Source: Tardiphaga sp. P9-11 (GTDB lineage: Bacteria; Pseudomonadota; Alphaproteobacteria; Rhizobiales; Xanthobacteraceae). Taken from it: a DNA stretch of 64,000 nt. Numbering within the stretch: the stretch's first letter is position 1; the number at the start of each line of letters is the position of its first letter. Shown here piece by piece: positions 7,528 through 16,588 of this stretch. The position numbers and the translations under genes were made by a program. The DNA lies in assembly GCF_008329525.1 (NCBI RefSeq), contig NZ_NPKQ01000002.1, forward strand, positions 1-64,000, given 5' to 3'. A model generated the notes under the pieces. The model searched no databases. It worked only from the letters and a program-made list of their open reading frames with translations, and was not told where the DNA came from.

Positions 7528-8016
7528 CTACTGGCCTATCTGCTGCATGGCCGCGGCCCAGTTCTCCACATGGTAGGCACTGGCAAGCTTGCCGTTGCGG
7601 ACGGTGAACATGTCGATCGAGATTGTCCGGAAGCTCTTTCCGGTCGGCCTCACGCCGAAGAGGGGTTGCACGGGCGTGCCCGACGCCTCCCCCCGCACCA
7701 CGATGCGGTTGCCTGATGTCCAGATATCTTTGATGGTCCAGTGCAGATCGGGGATGATCGTGCCGAACACCTTGAACTGACCGGCTAACTCTTCTCGCCC
7801 AAGGCAGTCCTGGTTTGTCGAGCAGGACCGATAATCAGCGTTGGCGGCGCTTGCCAACAACGCGGAGACGTCTTTCTTCAGTGGCTCATTAAGCGCGTCG
7901 TAAAGCGGCGCCACGATCGCTCGGGCTTGCTGCGGCGTTAGCGATTGGGCATGGGCCGAAGCACCAAACGCAGAGGCAAGGAGCAGTGTCGCGGCGCCAA
8001 GGGCGAGCATCGTCAT
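7528..8016 (-). CDS. Secreted SnoaL-like protein
   Basis: 162 residues from the ATG at 8016; an internal ATG two codons later is also possible. An N-terminal signal peptide is evident (MTMLALGAATLLLASAFGASAHAQS, with cleavage likely after AHA), so export to the periplasm is expected. The mature part has the ester-cyclase/SnoaL pattern: LGREELAGQFKVFGTIIPDLHWTIKDIWTSGNRIVVRGEASG, then SIDMFTVRNGKLASAYHVENW. Two cysteines (residues about 68 and 74) may form a disulfide. It is followed by another exported protein of the same run. Confidence 0.75.
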   Translation of the reverse strand: MTMLALGAATLLLASAFGASAHAQSLTPQQARAIVAPLYDALNEPLKKDVSALLASAANADYRSCSTNQDCLGREELAGQFKVFGTIIPDLHWTIKDIWTSGNRIVVRGEASGTPVQPLFGVRPTGKSFRTISIDMFTVRNGKLASAYHVENWAAAMQQIGQ

Positions 8017-8099
8017 AGCGTGATCTTTCGTTCGTATGGGGAGCGAAAACGTGACGGCGGACGCGGGCGTTGTCCGCCGCCGGGTTGCCCGGAGGGGAT

Positions 8100-8855
8100 T
8101 TAGCGGGCAGCCTTTTCGATCAGCGCTGCGACATCCGCCGGGTGCGAGATGTATGCAACATGGCTCGACGCGACTTCGACCACATGCGCGTTCGACCGCT
8201 TGTACATGAAGCGCTGAAGTTCGGGATTGATTGAACGGTCTTTTGTAGCGACCATTGCGAAGCTGGGTTTGGACTTCCAAGCCGGCGACGTCACCGGTGT
8301 GCCAGCCGCCTTGCCTGCTAGGAATACCTGCGACTTGCTCATGAGATCGGCCTGCGCGGCCGGAACATCGGCTGCGAAATCGGCATGAAACAGTGCCTGA
8401 TTCAGATATAGGAAGCCATCGGACGTCTGCTGTATCGCCTTGGACGCAGGCGGCATCTTTGCACCCAGCGAACCTAGGCTCTCGCCGGCGTCCGGCTGGA
8501 AGGCCGCGATATAGACGAGACTTTTCACATGCGTATTGTTGCCGGCTTCCGTGATGATGACGCCACCGTAACTGTGCCCCACCAAAACGGCCGGCCCGTC
8601 GAGAGTATTTAGGACGCGGTTGGCGGCGGCAACGTCGTCTTCCAGCGAGGTTTCCGGCGGCTGCACGATGAATGTCTTGTAGCCATCCTTTTCAAGGATG
8701 GCTTTCACCGCGGCCCATCCCGATCCATCAGCAAAAGCGCCATGAACGAGCACGATATTCTTGGTGATGTCGGCGGGTGCCGCACTGGCGGGGAAAGCGG
8801 CGCCCGACATCAGAGAAAGTGCGATCGCGGCAAGGCGTTGCGAGGTCTTGGTCAT
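8100..8855 (-). CDS. Secreted alpha/beta hydrolase
   Basis: 251 residues with an N-terminal signal peptide (cleavage near ASA-AP at about residue 26). Hydrolase motifs are VLVHGAFADGSGW, the nucleophile elbow VLVGHSYGG, VATKDRSINPE for the acid and SSHVAYISHP for the His. It is a paralogue of the cytoplasmic hydrolase at 5282-5962, sharing LVGHSYGG, a QPDAGES block and the Asn-rich linker. With the secreted SnoaL-like protein it suggests that part of the pathway acts in the periplasm. Confidence 0.85.
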   Translation of the reverse strand: MTKTSQRLAAIALSLMSGAAFPASAAPADITKNIVLVHGAFADGSGWAAVKAILEKDGYKTFIVQPPETSLEDDVAAANRVLNTLDGPAVLVGHSYGGVIITEAGNNTHVKSLVYIAAFQPDAGESLGSLGAKMPPASKAIQQTSDGFLYLNQALFHADFAADVPAAQADLMSKSQVFLAGKAAGTPVTSPAWKSKPSFAMVATKDRSINPELQRFMYKRSNAHVVEVASSHVAYISHPADVAALIEKAAR

Positions 8856-8961
8856 TGTAGTCTCCTTGACTGTTGAAATTGTGTAAGCGGCGACATGGTG
8901 CTGCTGGTTATCTCATGATGATCCGTCTTCACGTTCCAACGCCGCCGCAAACTCGTTGCGG

Positions 8962-9684
8962 CTACGAAATGAACATGAAATCGCGGAAGTCGATGGAGAC
9001 CAGTAGCGGCTCCAGCACCTTCTTCATCGCCTCGTCATAGGCATAGATGCGCCGAGTCATCGGCATCATTAGGCCCTGGTAATCTTGGTAATCCGTCGTG
9101 TAGTTCGCACCCGTGGCGCCGCCCAGGATATCGACCGTGTAGTCGTGTCGGCGCATAAGGCCGTCTGGCCCAAAATGGGTGATCTGCGTCTTGGTGTGGC
9201 TGACGATGTGATCAGGAAATGTCACACGCAGACGCCGCCACTGCTCGCCGTTCTCGTACCAGGGCTCGATCTCTTCGCTCTCAAATCCTGGATAAGTGTA
9301 GAGAAACGGCGATGTGAGATAGGTCCATAGAGCTTCGCTGGCAAAAAACGCTGCGTGAAACTTATCCCACGGCATCTCGCGTTCTTGGTTCGCAAAAGCG
9401 GCTTCTGGATGCTCGCGGGCTTCCACGATTTTGCCCGTCAGCGTCTCGAGAGTCTGGCGGTCCGGGACAAACACGGACCGCAAGTTTGGCTTGAAGTAAG
9501 GAGTGATGGAGAGCTTCTCATAGTGAGTCTGCAGCTCAAACTTCTTATCAGTCAGCAGCCCTGGACAATGCTTAATCTCCCAGATGGCGCCGGCAATTGA
9601 GAGGTCAACGCGAAGCGTCTGGAATTCATTCCAGCGCTTCAGTCCTCCGTGCGCCTCCAATGCAAAGTCCAACAGGTCGCTCAT
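8962..9684 (-). CDS. Conserved hypothetical protein
   Basis: 240 residues from the ATG at 9684 (opening MSDLLDFALEAHGGLKRWNE). A frame open further upstream to 9804 would add 40 residues with a hydrophobic start; the inner ATG is preferred because the family typically begins with this HGGLxRWxxxxxLxVxLxxGG-type segment. The protein is rich in beta-strand-like and aromatic stretches (PFLYTYPGFESEEIEPWYE, then HFGPDGLMRRHDYTVDILGG), reminiscent of lipocalin- or outer-membrane-lipoprotein-sorting-like folds. No catalytic motif is seen. It lies at the head of the minus-strand run next to the AraC regulator. Confidence 0.65.
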   Translation of the reverse strand: MSDLLDFALEAHGGLKRWNEFQTLRVDLSIAGAIWEIKHCPGLLTDKKFELQTHYEKLSITPYFKPNLRSVFVPDRQTLETLTGKIVEAREHPEAAFANQEREMPWDKFHAAFFASEALWTYLTSPFLYTYPGFESEEIEPWYENGEQWRRLRVTFPDHIVSHTKTQITHFGPDGLMRRHDYTVDILGGATGANYTTDYQDYQGLMMPMTRRIYAYDEAMKKVLEPLLVSIDFRDFMFIS

Positions 9685-10038
9685 TGGGGGAACTTTCCGA
9701 ATGATGTGCTCGACAACGGCTTCTGTCGTCTCGGAGAGCAGTAGAGACCGGATTGCGGTGATAAGCTTGAACAAAGCCAGTGCACTTTGCATAAATCCGC
9801 CCAATACGCTCTCATGCGTAAAGCAGCTAAATATCGGGATAAACTCGCTCGTCCTCCAGCAGAATAATACGAGCGCTCAGTGATCTTGTATTTTGAAGCC
9901 GACTGCTGTCAGCATCAGTATCCGGAGATGTTCGTGCGAACTGTGTCGAGGCCAATCGCGCCGTTAGCCTACGAATCCCGTAGTTCTTTTGACCCCACCA
10001 GCGGAGGAAGTTCGGTCGGTAAAGATGGGCGCCGGCGC

Positions 10039-10950
10039 CTAGTGGGCGTAGTGAAAGGCGGAGTGCCTTCGCCAGGTTCCCGGGCTTTTTCCCTCGTGCT
10101 TTGAAAACACACGTGTGAAATGACTCTGATCCACGAATCCGCATGCTAAACCGATTTCGGCCAATGACAGTCCCTTGGCAATCATCAGCAGTTCCTTGGC
10201 TTTCTGAACTCGGCGTTTGATCAACCATTCATGCGGTGCCGTCCCTACGGTACGGCGAAAGGCTCGAGCGAAGTGGCTCGCTGAGATCCCGCATTCGCTC
10301 GCGAGCTCCGAAATTGACGGATTCATGCCTGACTGTTGCTCGACGAACTCGTAAATCCTGCGGAGTTGCCATGGACTCAGACCGCCTTTGACGGTGAGTC
10401 GATCACTCGTAGCTCCCCCGTACGTCCCTGCGACATGCGCGTGGAATGCAAGCGCAAGGTAATCCGTGAGCAGAGTTGGTGCGTACTGTCCGCGAGAGAT
10501 TACCGATGCCATGGTCTGAGCGAGCTGATACAGGATGGGATCATGGCCGGACAGCGAGGATAGCGACAAGCCTTGCACCAGCGGCAATTCCTTTTCATAG
10601 GCTGCCTCCGTCAACCGCCGTGTGGAAATGTATAAACGCATGATGTTGAACGGTGTATTTATCGCGTTTTTTGAACTTTTGGAGAGGTCCAAAAGGTAAA
10701 CGTCGCCTGGCTTCGCCTTCACGTCTACGATGCCATGCTGTCCACCGGTCTTCGAGCTTGTCGCCAGGATGTCGAGAGGAACCAAGAAGACAAAGGCAGG
10801 TTCTGGAACGACTACGACTTCGCTACGTGGCGATGCTCCCAACAGGTGACTCATGGAAATCGGCGATCCTGACTTATTGTCTGCCAGTATCGTTGGCGCC
10901 GCTTCTACGCCCCACCGCTCGCTGATTATCGATTGCTTGAAAGCTCTCAT
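10039..10950 (-). CDS. AraC-family transcriptional regulator
   Basis: 303 residues. The C-terminal ~100 residues carry the double helix-turn-helix of AraC proteins: PSISELASECGISASHFARAFRRTVGTAPHEWLIKRRVQKAKELL and LSLAEIGLACGFVDQSHFTRVFSKHEGKSPGTWRR. The N-terminal ~180 residues are a sensor domain of the AraC_binding_2 type. It lies upstream of and on the same strand as the hydrolase/SnoaL run (5282-9684), so it is the likely activator of that set; this is inference from position. Confidence 0.88.
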   Translation of the reverse strand: MRAFKQSIISERWGVEAAPTILADNKSGSPISMSHLLGASPRSEVVVVPEPAFVFLVPLDILATSSKTGGQHGIVDVKAKPGDVYLLDLSKSSKNAINTPFNIMRLYISTRRLTEAAYEKELPLVQGLSLSSLSGHDPILYQLAQTMASVISRGQYAPTLLTDYLALAFHAHVAGTYGGATSDRLTVKGGLSPWQLRRIYEFVEQQSGMNPSISELASECGISASHFARAFRRTVGTAPHEWLIKRRVQKAKELLMIAKGLSLAEIGLACGFVDQSHFTRVFSKHEGKSPGTWRRHSAFHYAH

Positions 10951-11113
10951 CGCGAAGTCTTCAATAGCAGCGGTAGCGTGCTCACAATGGCACAGCGCGC
11001 AATTCTAGATCGGGCTATGAAAATTGCATTGGACCAGTCATGGGTATGTGTAGTCACTATGAAGTACCTTTCGGATAAAACCGGTGACGCGCGGCCGCCG
11101 CGCGCCGAGGCAC

Positions 11114-11860
11114 CTACGATGCCGTCTTGCCGCCGTTGACGTTGATAATCTGGCCAGTGATGAAGCTCGCGTTGTCGGATGCCAAGAAAACGATTGCGTC
11201 GGCGATTTCGCCGACCTTGCCGACCCGCTTAAGTGGGACGCCAGCGATCATTCCGGCCAGACGTTCTTCTGACCCCGTGATGCGCTGAAGCATCTCGGTC
11301 TCGACCGGACCCGGCGCGACTGCGTTGATGCGGACTCCCACAGCCGCGGCCTCAAGGGCCCCCACTTTGGTCAGCCCCTCCACCGCGTGTTTGCTCGCCG
11401 TATACAGGGAAGCGTTCGGGGCACCCCGCTGGCCCATGGTGGAGGACAAGTTGACGATGCTCCCGCTCTTCTGCGCCAGCATCACCCGCATCTCGTGCTT
11501 CATGCTGAGCAGGACGCCGAGAACGTTGGTGTCGAATGTCGCCGCGTACGTCTCCTTGGTCTGCTCGACCAGTGGACTGAACTTGCCTTCGGTGCCTGCG
11601 TTGTTGACCGCGACGTCCAGACGCCCGAACCGCGCTACGGTCGCGTCAATCAGATTCTTGACGTCCTCTTCGAAGCGGACGTCGGCTTGGATGAATTCTG
11701 CCTGCGCGCCAATCAAGCGCAACGCTCCGGCGAGCTCGTCTCCCTCGGGTTTGCGTCGGCCAGACACGACTACCTTCGCGCCGAGACGTCCGAACTCGAG
11801 CGCCGCGGCCCGTCCGATTCCGGTCAGCGCGCCAGTTATCAGAACGATCTTGTTCTTCAT
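11114..11860 (-). CDS. Short-chain dehydrogenase/reductase (SDR)
   Basis: 248 residues. The classical SDR set is complete: TGALTGIG dinucleotide-binding motif near residue 9, ADV near 60, NNAG near 90, catalytic Ser in NLSSTMG, YTASK with Tyr and Lys near 155-159, and NAVAPGPVETEM. The Arg residues after the second strand (SGRRK) favour NADP(H). The C-terminal SFITGQIINVNGGKTAS end is normal. Carbonyl reduction or alcohol oxidation is expected; the substrate is unknown. A decayed SDR copy lies at 20893-21290. Confidence 0.9.
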   Translation of the reverse strand: MKNKIVLITGALTGIGRAAALEFGRLGAKVVVSGRRKPEGDELAGALRLIGAQAEFIQADVRFEEDVKNLIDATVARFGRLDVAVNNAGTEGKFSPLVEQTKETYAATFDTNVLGVLLSMKHEMRVMLAQKSGSIVNLSSTMGQRGAPNASLYTASKHAVEGLTKVGALEAAAVGVRINAVAPGPVETEMLQRITGSEERLAGMIAGVPLKRVGKVGEIADAIVFLASDNASFITGQIINVNGGKTAS

Positions 11861-12254
11861 GATTATATCCCGTGATTACCGAGGCCACATCTCGGCGTCG
11901 GTATATCCACGAGATACTCTCGGTAACCAGCCGGATTAACGGGCCGATATTCCAATGAGTTCGGACAGCCTCGTCCGCAATCGCCGGAGTTTATGGGCGT
12001 CCGGGTATACGTATGCTGTGGATCACGATCGCTGGCTCATCGTTCCACAAGCCAGGGCCTACGTCGCCGCCGGATCCGTCAGAATCGACTACGCGATACC
12101 CCAAACCGTTTCGGGAACTCGGGTGCCGTGAGCCGCCGCGCTTCCTCCACCGATGAACACCAGCTCTCGGTTAGTCGCGAGGATGTGCACATGTGGAACG
12201 CTTTTGAGGATATCCGTTACGAATTTGTCATTGCCACTCCCTCTCCATCATTGC
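11861..12254. other. Intergenic gap, nothing recognised
   Basis: 394 bases between the SDR start and the end of the Gfo/Idh/MocA gene. It must contain the SDR promoter on the minus strand. No conserved element or open reading frame of quality was seen. Confidence 0.4.
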
Positions 12255-13424
12255 TCAAAATGAAGCCGCGTCGAAGGCGCGCCGGGACGCGGCGGAAAGT
12301 TTCCGTGCATCGACGCGCGAGCCTGATGTATTCGATGTCTCGAAGAGATCGAACAGACCATGGAGCCAAACCGCGTCGTCGAAGGACGGGGCAACGTGGG
12401 TGCCTTGGGCCACGTCGATCGCGTGGGCTGCATAGAGGTTGGCAAGTTCGAGGACCGCCGAAGGGAGGTCGGACTGGGGGAGCCAGTTGTATTTGCCGGG
12501 GACCTGCAAGACTTGCAGCGGCAGGGCGTCACCATGGGCGCCGGATACGACGTAATCGTCGCCGACATCCCCAAAGGCCGAATTGTTCACGATCTTCAGA
12601 TCGCCCTGATCTCCCGTGATGTCGATCTGGACACCGGAACCATTGCGTTTGCCGCCCTCAATGTGGACGACCAACACCGCCGACCGACCGATTCGCGCCG
12701 AAAGCACCAACTGGTCGGGCGTCGTGGTCGCGATCGTCTCGCCTGTTTCAATGATCGTCACGATTTCGAACTGGTTCACCATAAGAGCGTCCAGTTGTTT
12801 CGGCCGACCAACGGAAAAGAACAACATGTCGAGAAAGTGACCCGCATAGATCGCGATCACACTTGAGAAATTCTCAGGCGCCGCTGTCCAGCGAAGCGAC
12901 TGAGACCGGAGCGCCTGAAAGTAATTCATGCTGACGTGCATGCGGACCGACCGCAATTCCCCGATATATCCATCGGCGATAAGGTCCCGGACGAATCTGT
13001 TATGGGGTGCTAACCTTCGCTGGAGGCCGACCACCGCCCGAACGCCTGCTTCGCGAGCCAGATGCAGAAGCTCCCGAGCAACTAATGCGCTCGTCGTCAG
13101 CGGCCACTCGCAATACACATCCTTTCCTGCAGCGATGACGGCCCGCACTGTGTCCGCATGCTGCGGAGCGGTATTGAGCACGCAGACCATGTCCACCTCC
13201 GGAAGAGCAATCAGTTCGGCTTCATTGTCCATCACGCGCGAAATTCCGTGGGCGACCGCAGCCTTCTCCGCAGCATGTCGGCGCCGTGCCTGGACGGCGA
13301 CCACCTCATAGTCCGGCAAAAGACTCAGAACACGGAGGTGACCGTGGTTCGCCCAATTGCCCGCGCCGATGATCCCAACCCGGATGTTCGAACCGCTCTT
13401 TCGGTCAGGCTCAGTCATTGTCAT
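12255..13424 (-). CDS. Gfo/Idh/MocA-family oxidoreductase
   Basis: 389 residues from the ATG at 13424, which has AAGGAAA upstream; the frame is open for 42 further codons that do not belong to the family. The N-terminal Rossmann fold begins VGIIGAGNWANHGHLRVL, followed by the nicotinamide-side EWPLTTS (the EKP-type motif of the family with Trp in place of Lys at 'CEWPL'). The C-terminal part is the family's beta-sheet domain. Replacement of the usual catalytic Lys in EKP by Trp is notable and may mean an altered reaction. The enzymes oxidise or reduce sugar-like or cyclic alcohols with NAD(P). Confidence 0.85.
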   Translation of the reverse strand: MTMTEPDRKSGSNIRVGIIGAGNWANHGHLRVLSLLPDYEVVAVQARRRHAAEKAAVAHGISRVMDNEAELIALPEVDMVCVLNTAPQHADTVRAVIAAGKDVYCEWPLTTSALVARELLHLAREAGVRAVVGLQRRLAPHNRFVRDLIADGYIGELRSVRMHVSMNYFQALRSQSLRWTAAPENFSSVIAIYAGHFLDMLFFSVGRPKQLDALMVNQFEIVTIIETGETIATTTPDQLVLSARIGRSAVLVVHIEGGKRNGSGVQIDITGDQGDLKIVNNSAFGDVGDDYVVSGAHGDALPLQVLQVPGKYNWLPQSDLPSAVLELANLYAAHAIDVAQGTHVAPSFDDAVWLHGLFDLFETSNTSGSRVDARKLSAASRRAFDAASF

Positions 13425-14007
13425 CACGGTTTCCTTTACACTAAAAATTGGCGTCGTCTCGTTCCGTACATCAGTTAAACGCAAATCTGCGCCGCCGATA
13501 ATTGGTGCAGGAATCTGGATTATGAGGACGTCATCGTCCGGAATCCGCACCGCACTACTGACGCTTCGACCGCGAGGCCGCCGTAGGCCGCCCCTCCCTT
13601 GGAATGCATCCGACGATCCGGAATGACCTCACGTCAAAATGCGCCAGCTTCTCGCACGGCCAGATCTCCTGCGGCAGCGCCGGCCCCGATGATCTGGCGT
13701 CTTGATGTTGAGGTCGTCAACGACTGGCCTTGCCGTTGCATAGTGAAGCGAAGGAGCTTTCCGTCGGACATCTGCATTCCGTTGCAACGGCTTTCGGATC
13801 TCGCACGTTTCGCCAGCCCCAGGGCAGGCTCGCCGAGTCGGGCGACGGTAAAACATCGCAACTTGGGCACGGGACGTATTGGATAATTTCTGTCCCTTTA
13901 AATGCTTCGGATGAAGTGTTCGCTCAGAACACCTGACGGCGCATAATCGCCGTCAGTCGAGGCGCGGAGGCGAGCGGGAAATTCGTGGCGTACCCGCATG
14001 TTTTGGC
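13425..14007. other. Gap with one hairpin
   Basis: 583 bases with no convincing gene. A 9-bp inverted repeat, CTGACGGCG / CGCCGTCAG, lies at 13933-13956 with a 6-base loop; it is placed to act as a terminator for the tautomerase gene (minus strand) or for a plus-strand transcript. Short minus-strand open frames at 13629-13870 show no family pattern. Confidence 0.4.
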
Positions 14008-14436
14008 TCAGTCGCGCAGCTTACTAATCTCGGCGCGGGCCGCTCCCACGATCTCGTCGTTAGTGTGCGCATGGCCCCAGAGCCCCCATCCGCCAGGCAT
14101 CGCTTCCGTTAGTAGTACCCACGTGCGGTCGGTCAGCGTCGGATCGCCTGCCGCCGCCGCAACGAGATCCGTAAGTTGGCGCACCACCGCGATCTGCTTG
14201 TCCCGATCGAGCGCGCCGGCGTTGGTGAGTACCTGAACGCGAACGTAGTTGCCGTCGCCATCCACGTTCGACGACGATCCGACGGGAAGAGTGTGCACGA
14301 ATGCGGCGGTGTTCTTCCGGAACATCGAAATGTCAGGAACCTGCTCTACTGCCTTCACGGTGGATGCCGCATCGATAGCAAGCTTGTGGGGGTCGGAAAA
14401 CGTGCCGGCCGTGGCGTAGATGTCGATCATCGGCAT
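14008..14436 (-). CDS. Tautomerase-superfamily protein
   Basis: 142 residues beginning MPMIDIYATAGTF, where Pro2 becomes the N-terminal catalytic base of 4-oxalocrotonate-tautomerase-like enzymes once Met is removed. The length fits a fused two-motif tautomerase; a second half has VRVQVLTNAGALDRDKQIAVVRQLTDLV. Enolase-keto tautomerisation of small carbonyl acids is the family reaction. It fits the cluster's enone/carbonyl theme. Confidence 0.7.
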   Translation of the reverse strand: MPMIDIYATAGTFSDPHKLAIDAASTVKAVEQVPDISMFRKNTAAFVHTLPVGSSSNVDGDGNYVRVQVLTNAGALDRDKQIAVVRQLTDLVAAAAGDPTLTDRTWVLLTEAMPGGWGLWGHAHTNDEIVGAARAEISKLRD

Positions 14437-14755
14437 GGGTGGAATCCTTCTTTTGATGTGACGGTGATTGGTCGGGCGTATTCGAATCCAGGAAACAGCC
14501 GACGAGCGCCTTAGATAGAGATAGACGCCTGCCGCAGGATCAGCACATCACGTGTGTCTTCGACGGTGTTTCCGCCGACGATCACGGTCACTCGCCTGGG
14601 GTTGAGCTCTATCGTTATCGTTGCTGCGCGTTCGGCGTTTCATCCTGCTGAAATCGCGCGTAAGTTCTTTAACAATTCTCGTTCTCCGTTCGAGCGTCAT
14701 CATGCTGTACGCTTCGACGACGCAAACGCCCCCGTCGCCCGGCGCGATGATGTCC
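14437..14755. other. Intergenic gap, nothing recognised
   Basis: 319 bases between the tautomerase start and the SnoaL-like stop. No open frame of quality and no clear hairpin was seen; it should hold the promoter of the tautomerase gene. Confidence 0.35.
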
Positions 14756-15154
14756 TCACCCGGGAAATTCGCTTCCGAACATGGGAAGCCCGCTTACCGA
14801 ATCGACCTTGGTCGCTTCGTCCTGGAGGACATCCCAGTGCTCGGCCAGTTTACCGCCGGCGACGCGAACGATGTCGACCGCGATCCAAGGAGCGGGACGA
14901 CCGTTTCCCGAAAAGCGTCCGTGCAGAAACACCAAGTCGCCTTCCGCAGCGATTGCGCCACGTTCGTATTTGAGCTCGGCGGGCGCCGATTTGATCAGGT
15001 CGAAAAGGCCTTCCCTGCCCGGCCCGATATGCGCGCTGTGCTGAATGTAGTTCGGCGACCAGAAGGTCTCGGCGGTCGCATAGTCCCTCTTGTTGAAGAG
15101 AGTCTCGAACGCCTCAAGCACCAGCGCCTTGTTCTTTTCTGTCGTTTCGCTCAT
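14756..15154 (-). CDS. SnoaL-like / NTF2-fold protein
   Basis: 132 residues. The pattern KNKALVLEAFETLFNKRDYATAETFWSPNYIQHSAHIGPGREGL, then VDIVRVAGGKLAEHWDVLQDE, matches predicted SnoaL-like aldol-condensation-type proteins; YIQHSAHIGPGRE contains the His-rich stretch usual in this group. It lies 24 bases from the ene-reductase stop on the same strand and is probably co-transcribed with it. It is the third SnoaL-like protein in the cluster. Confidence 0.8.
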   Translation of the reverse strand: MSETTEKNKALVLEAFETLFNKRDYATAETFWSPNYIQHSAHIGPGREGLFDLIKSAPAELKYERGAIAAEGDLVFLHGRFSGNGRPAPWIAVDIVRVAGGKLAEHWDVLQDEATKVDSVSGLPMFGSEFPG

Positions 15155-15178
15155 GTGTTCACCTGAATTGAACGTGCT

Positions 15179-16330
15179 TCAGACGGTTGCCGCCGCTTGG
15201 TAGGACTTGAAGTCGGTGTACCAGTGTTGGTCTCCACCCCAAAAGGCTTCGCGCTCATATTGCGTGAGCGGCAGGTTGCCGCGCAGGCGTTCGGGAAGAT
15301 CCGGGTTCGACGTGAAGAAACGGCCGAACGCGACAAGGTCCGTATCGCCCCGCTCAAGTATGGCCTCTGCGCCCTTTCGGTCGAAGCCGCCGGCGGAGAT
15401 GATCGTGCCTTTATAGATCTTTCGAAGCGTCGCCGAAGCCACGGGCGCCTGCGTCTGATCGATCGTCTCGACGCCCTTCACGCGCGGCTCGATGATATGG
15501 AGATACGCCAGCGGATACCCGTTCAACCGGTTGGCGAAATGACCAAAGGTGGCTTCCGGATCACTGTCCGAAATGGCGCCCCACTGCCCGCTCGGCGATA
15601 TCCGGATGCCGACGCGGCCAGGTCCCCATACCGAGACGAGTGCTTCAAGAAGTTCGAGCGAGAAGCGCGCGCGGTTCTCGATGCTGCCGCCGTATGCGTC
15701 CGTCCGCTTGTTCGTACCGTCCTGCAGGAAGGTATCGGCCAGATAGCCGTTGGCGTTGTGGAGTTCAATGCCGTCGAAGCCCGCGGTCTTCGCCCTTTCT
15801 GCGCCCTTCCGGAAGGACTCGACCAGTCCTGGAATCTCCTCGATTGACAACGCACGATGTGGCGAAACCGGCACCCAGCCGTTCTTGGTCAGCGCCTCGC
15901 CCTCGAAGGGGACCACCGACGGGGCGATCGGCGACGCACCGTCGCTCAGATCGACGTGGGATTGTCTGCCGTCGTGCGCGATCTGCATGAAGATGACGCC
16001 GCCCTTGGCGTGGACGCTGTCCGTTAGCGCCCGCCATCCTTTCACGTGTGAATCCGTGTAGATGCCTGGCGCGCCTTCGTATCCTCGGCTGTCATGCGAA
16101 GGATGCGCGCTCTCGGTGATGATCAGTCCGCCCTTCGACGCACGCTGGCTGTAGTATTCAGCCATCATCTTGCTTGGCGTCTCGTCCGCCTCCGCCCGCA
16201 GGCGCGTCGTCGGAGCATGCACGACGCGGTGAAGGAGCGAAGCCGGACCCATCTGGATCGGAGAAAAGAGGCGCGGGACGTCGTTGCCACTGTTCGTCGC
16301 TCGTTCTGCAGTCTTCAAATCGTCGCACAT
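15179..16330 (-). CDS. Alkene reductase, old-yellow-enzyme family (copy 1)
   Basis: 383 residues. The ATG at 16330 is chosen because GGAAGG lies at good spacing; an in-frame ATG nine bases earlier sits on top of that site. Family features: FSPIQMGPASLLHRVVHAPTTRLRA at the FMN-binding start, HDGRQSHV, the active-site pair His/Asn in HNANGYL, then FLQDGTNKRTDAYGGSIENRARF and ISAGGF for phosphate binding. Old-yellow-enzyme proteins reduce activated C=C bonds of enones, nitro-olefins and nitrate esters with NADPH and FMN. It is paralogous to copy 2 (16589-17695) and divergent from it, with 258 bases between the starts. Confidence 0.9.
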   Translation of the reverse strand: MCDDLKTAERATNSGNDVPRLFSPIQMGPASLLHRVVHAPTTRLRAEADETPSKMMAEYYSQRASKGGLIITESAHPSHDSRGYEGAPGIYTDSHVKGWRALTDSVHAKGGVIFMQIAHDGRQSHVDLSDGASPIAPSVVPFEGEALTKNGWVPVSPHRALSIEEIPGLVESFRKGAERAKTAGFDGIELHNANGYLADTFLQDGTNKRTDAYGGSIENRARFSLELLEALVSVWGPGRVGIRISPSGQWGAISDSDPEATFGHFANRLNGYPLAYLHIIEPRVKGVETIDQTQAPVASATLRKIYKGTIISAGGFDRKGAEAILERGDTDLVAFGRFFTSNPDLPERLRGNLPLTQYEREAFWGGDQHWYTDFKSYQAAATV

Positions 16331-16588
16331 CGAAGTCATCCTTCCGTATCTATCTCGGCGTTGCCCGACATAGATACGAAAGCCGTCTGGACACCGGTAG
16401 GCGCAGGCCTGTCCAGACACTCTGGACGCGGAGTTCCGCAATTGGCGACTTACTCGTCGCGTCACGGCGACGATTGCGGAATTTGAGTCCAGCCGATCCC
16501 AACCTGCAGAGGGATTTTATTGTGAGCGTCGGTCCGTATTTTCGATTGCAAGGATTCCATCAGCTTGATCCTGCAACAGGAGTACATC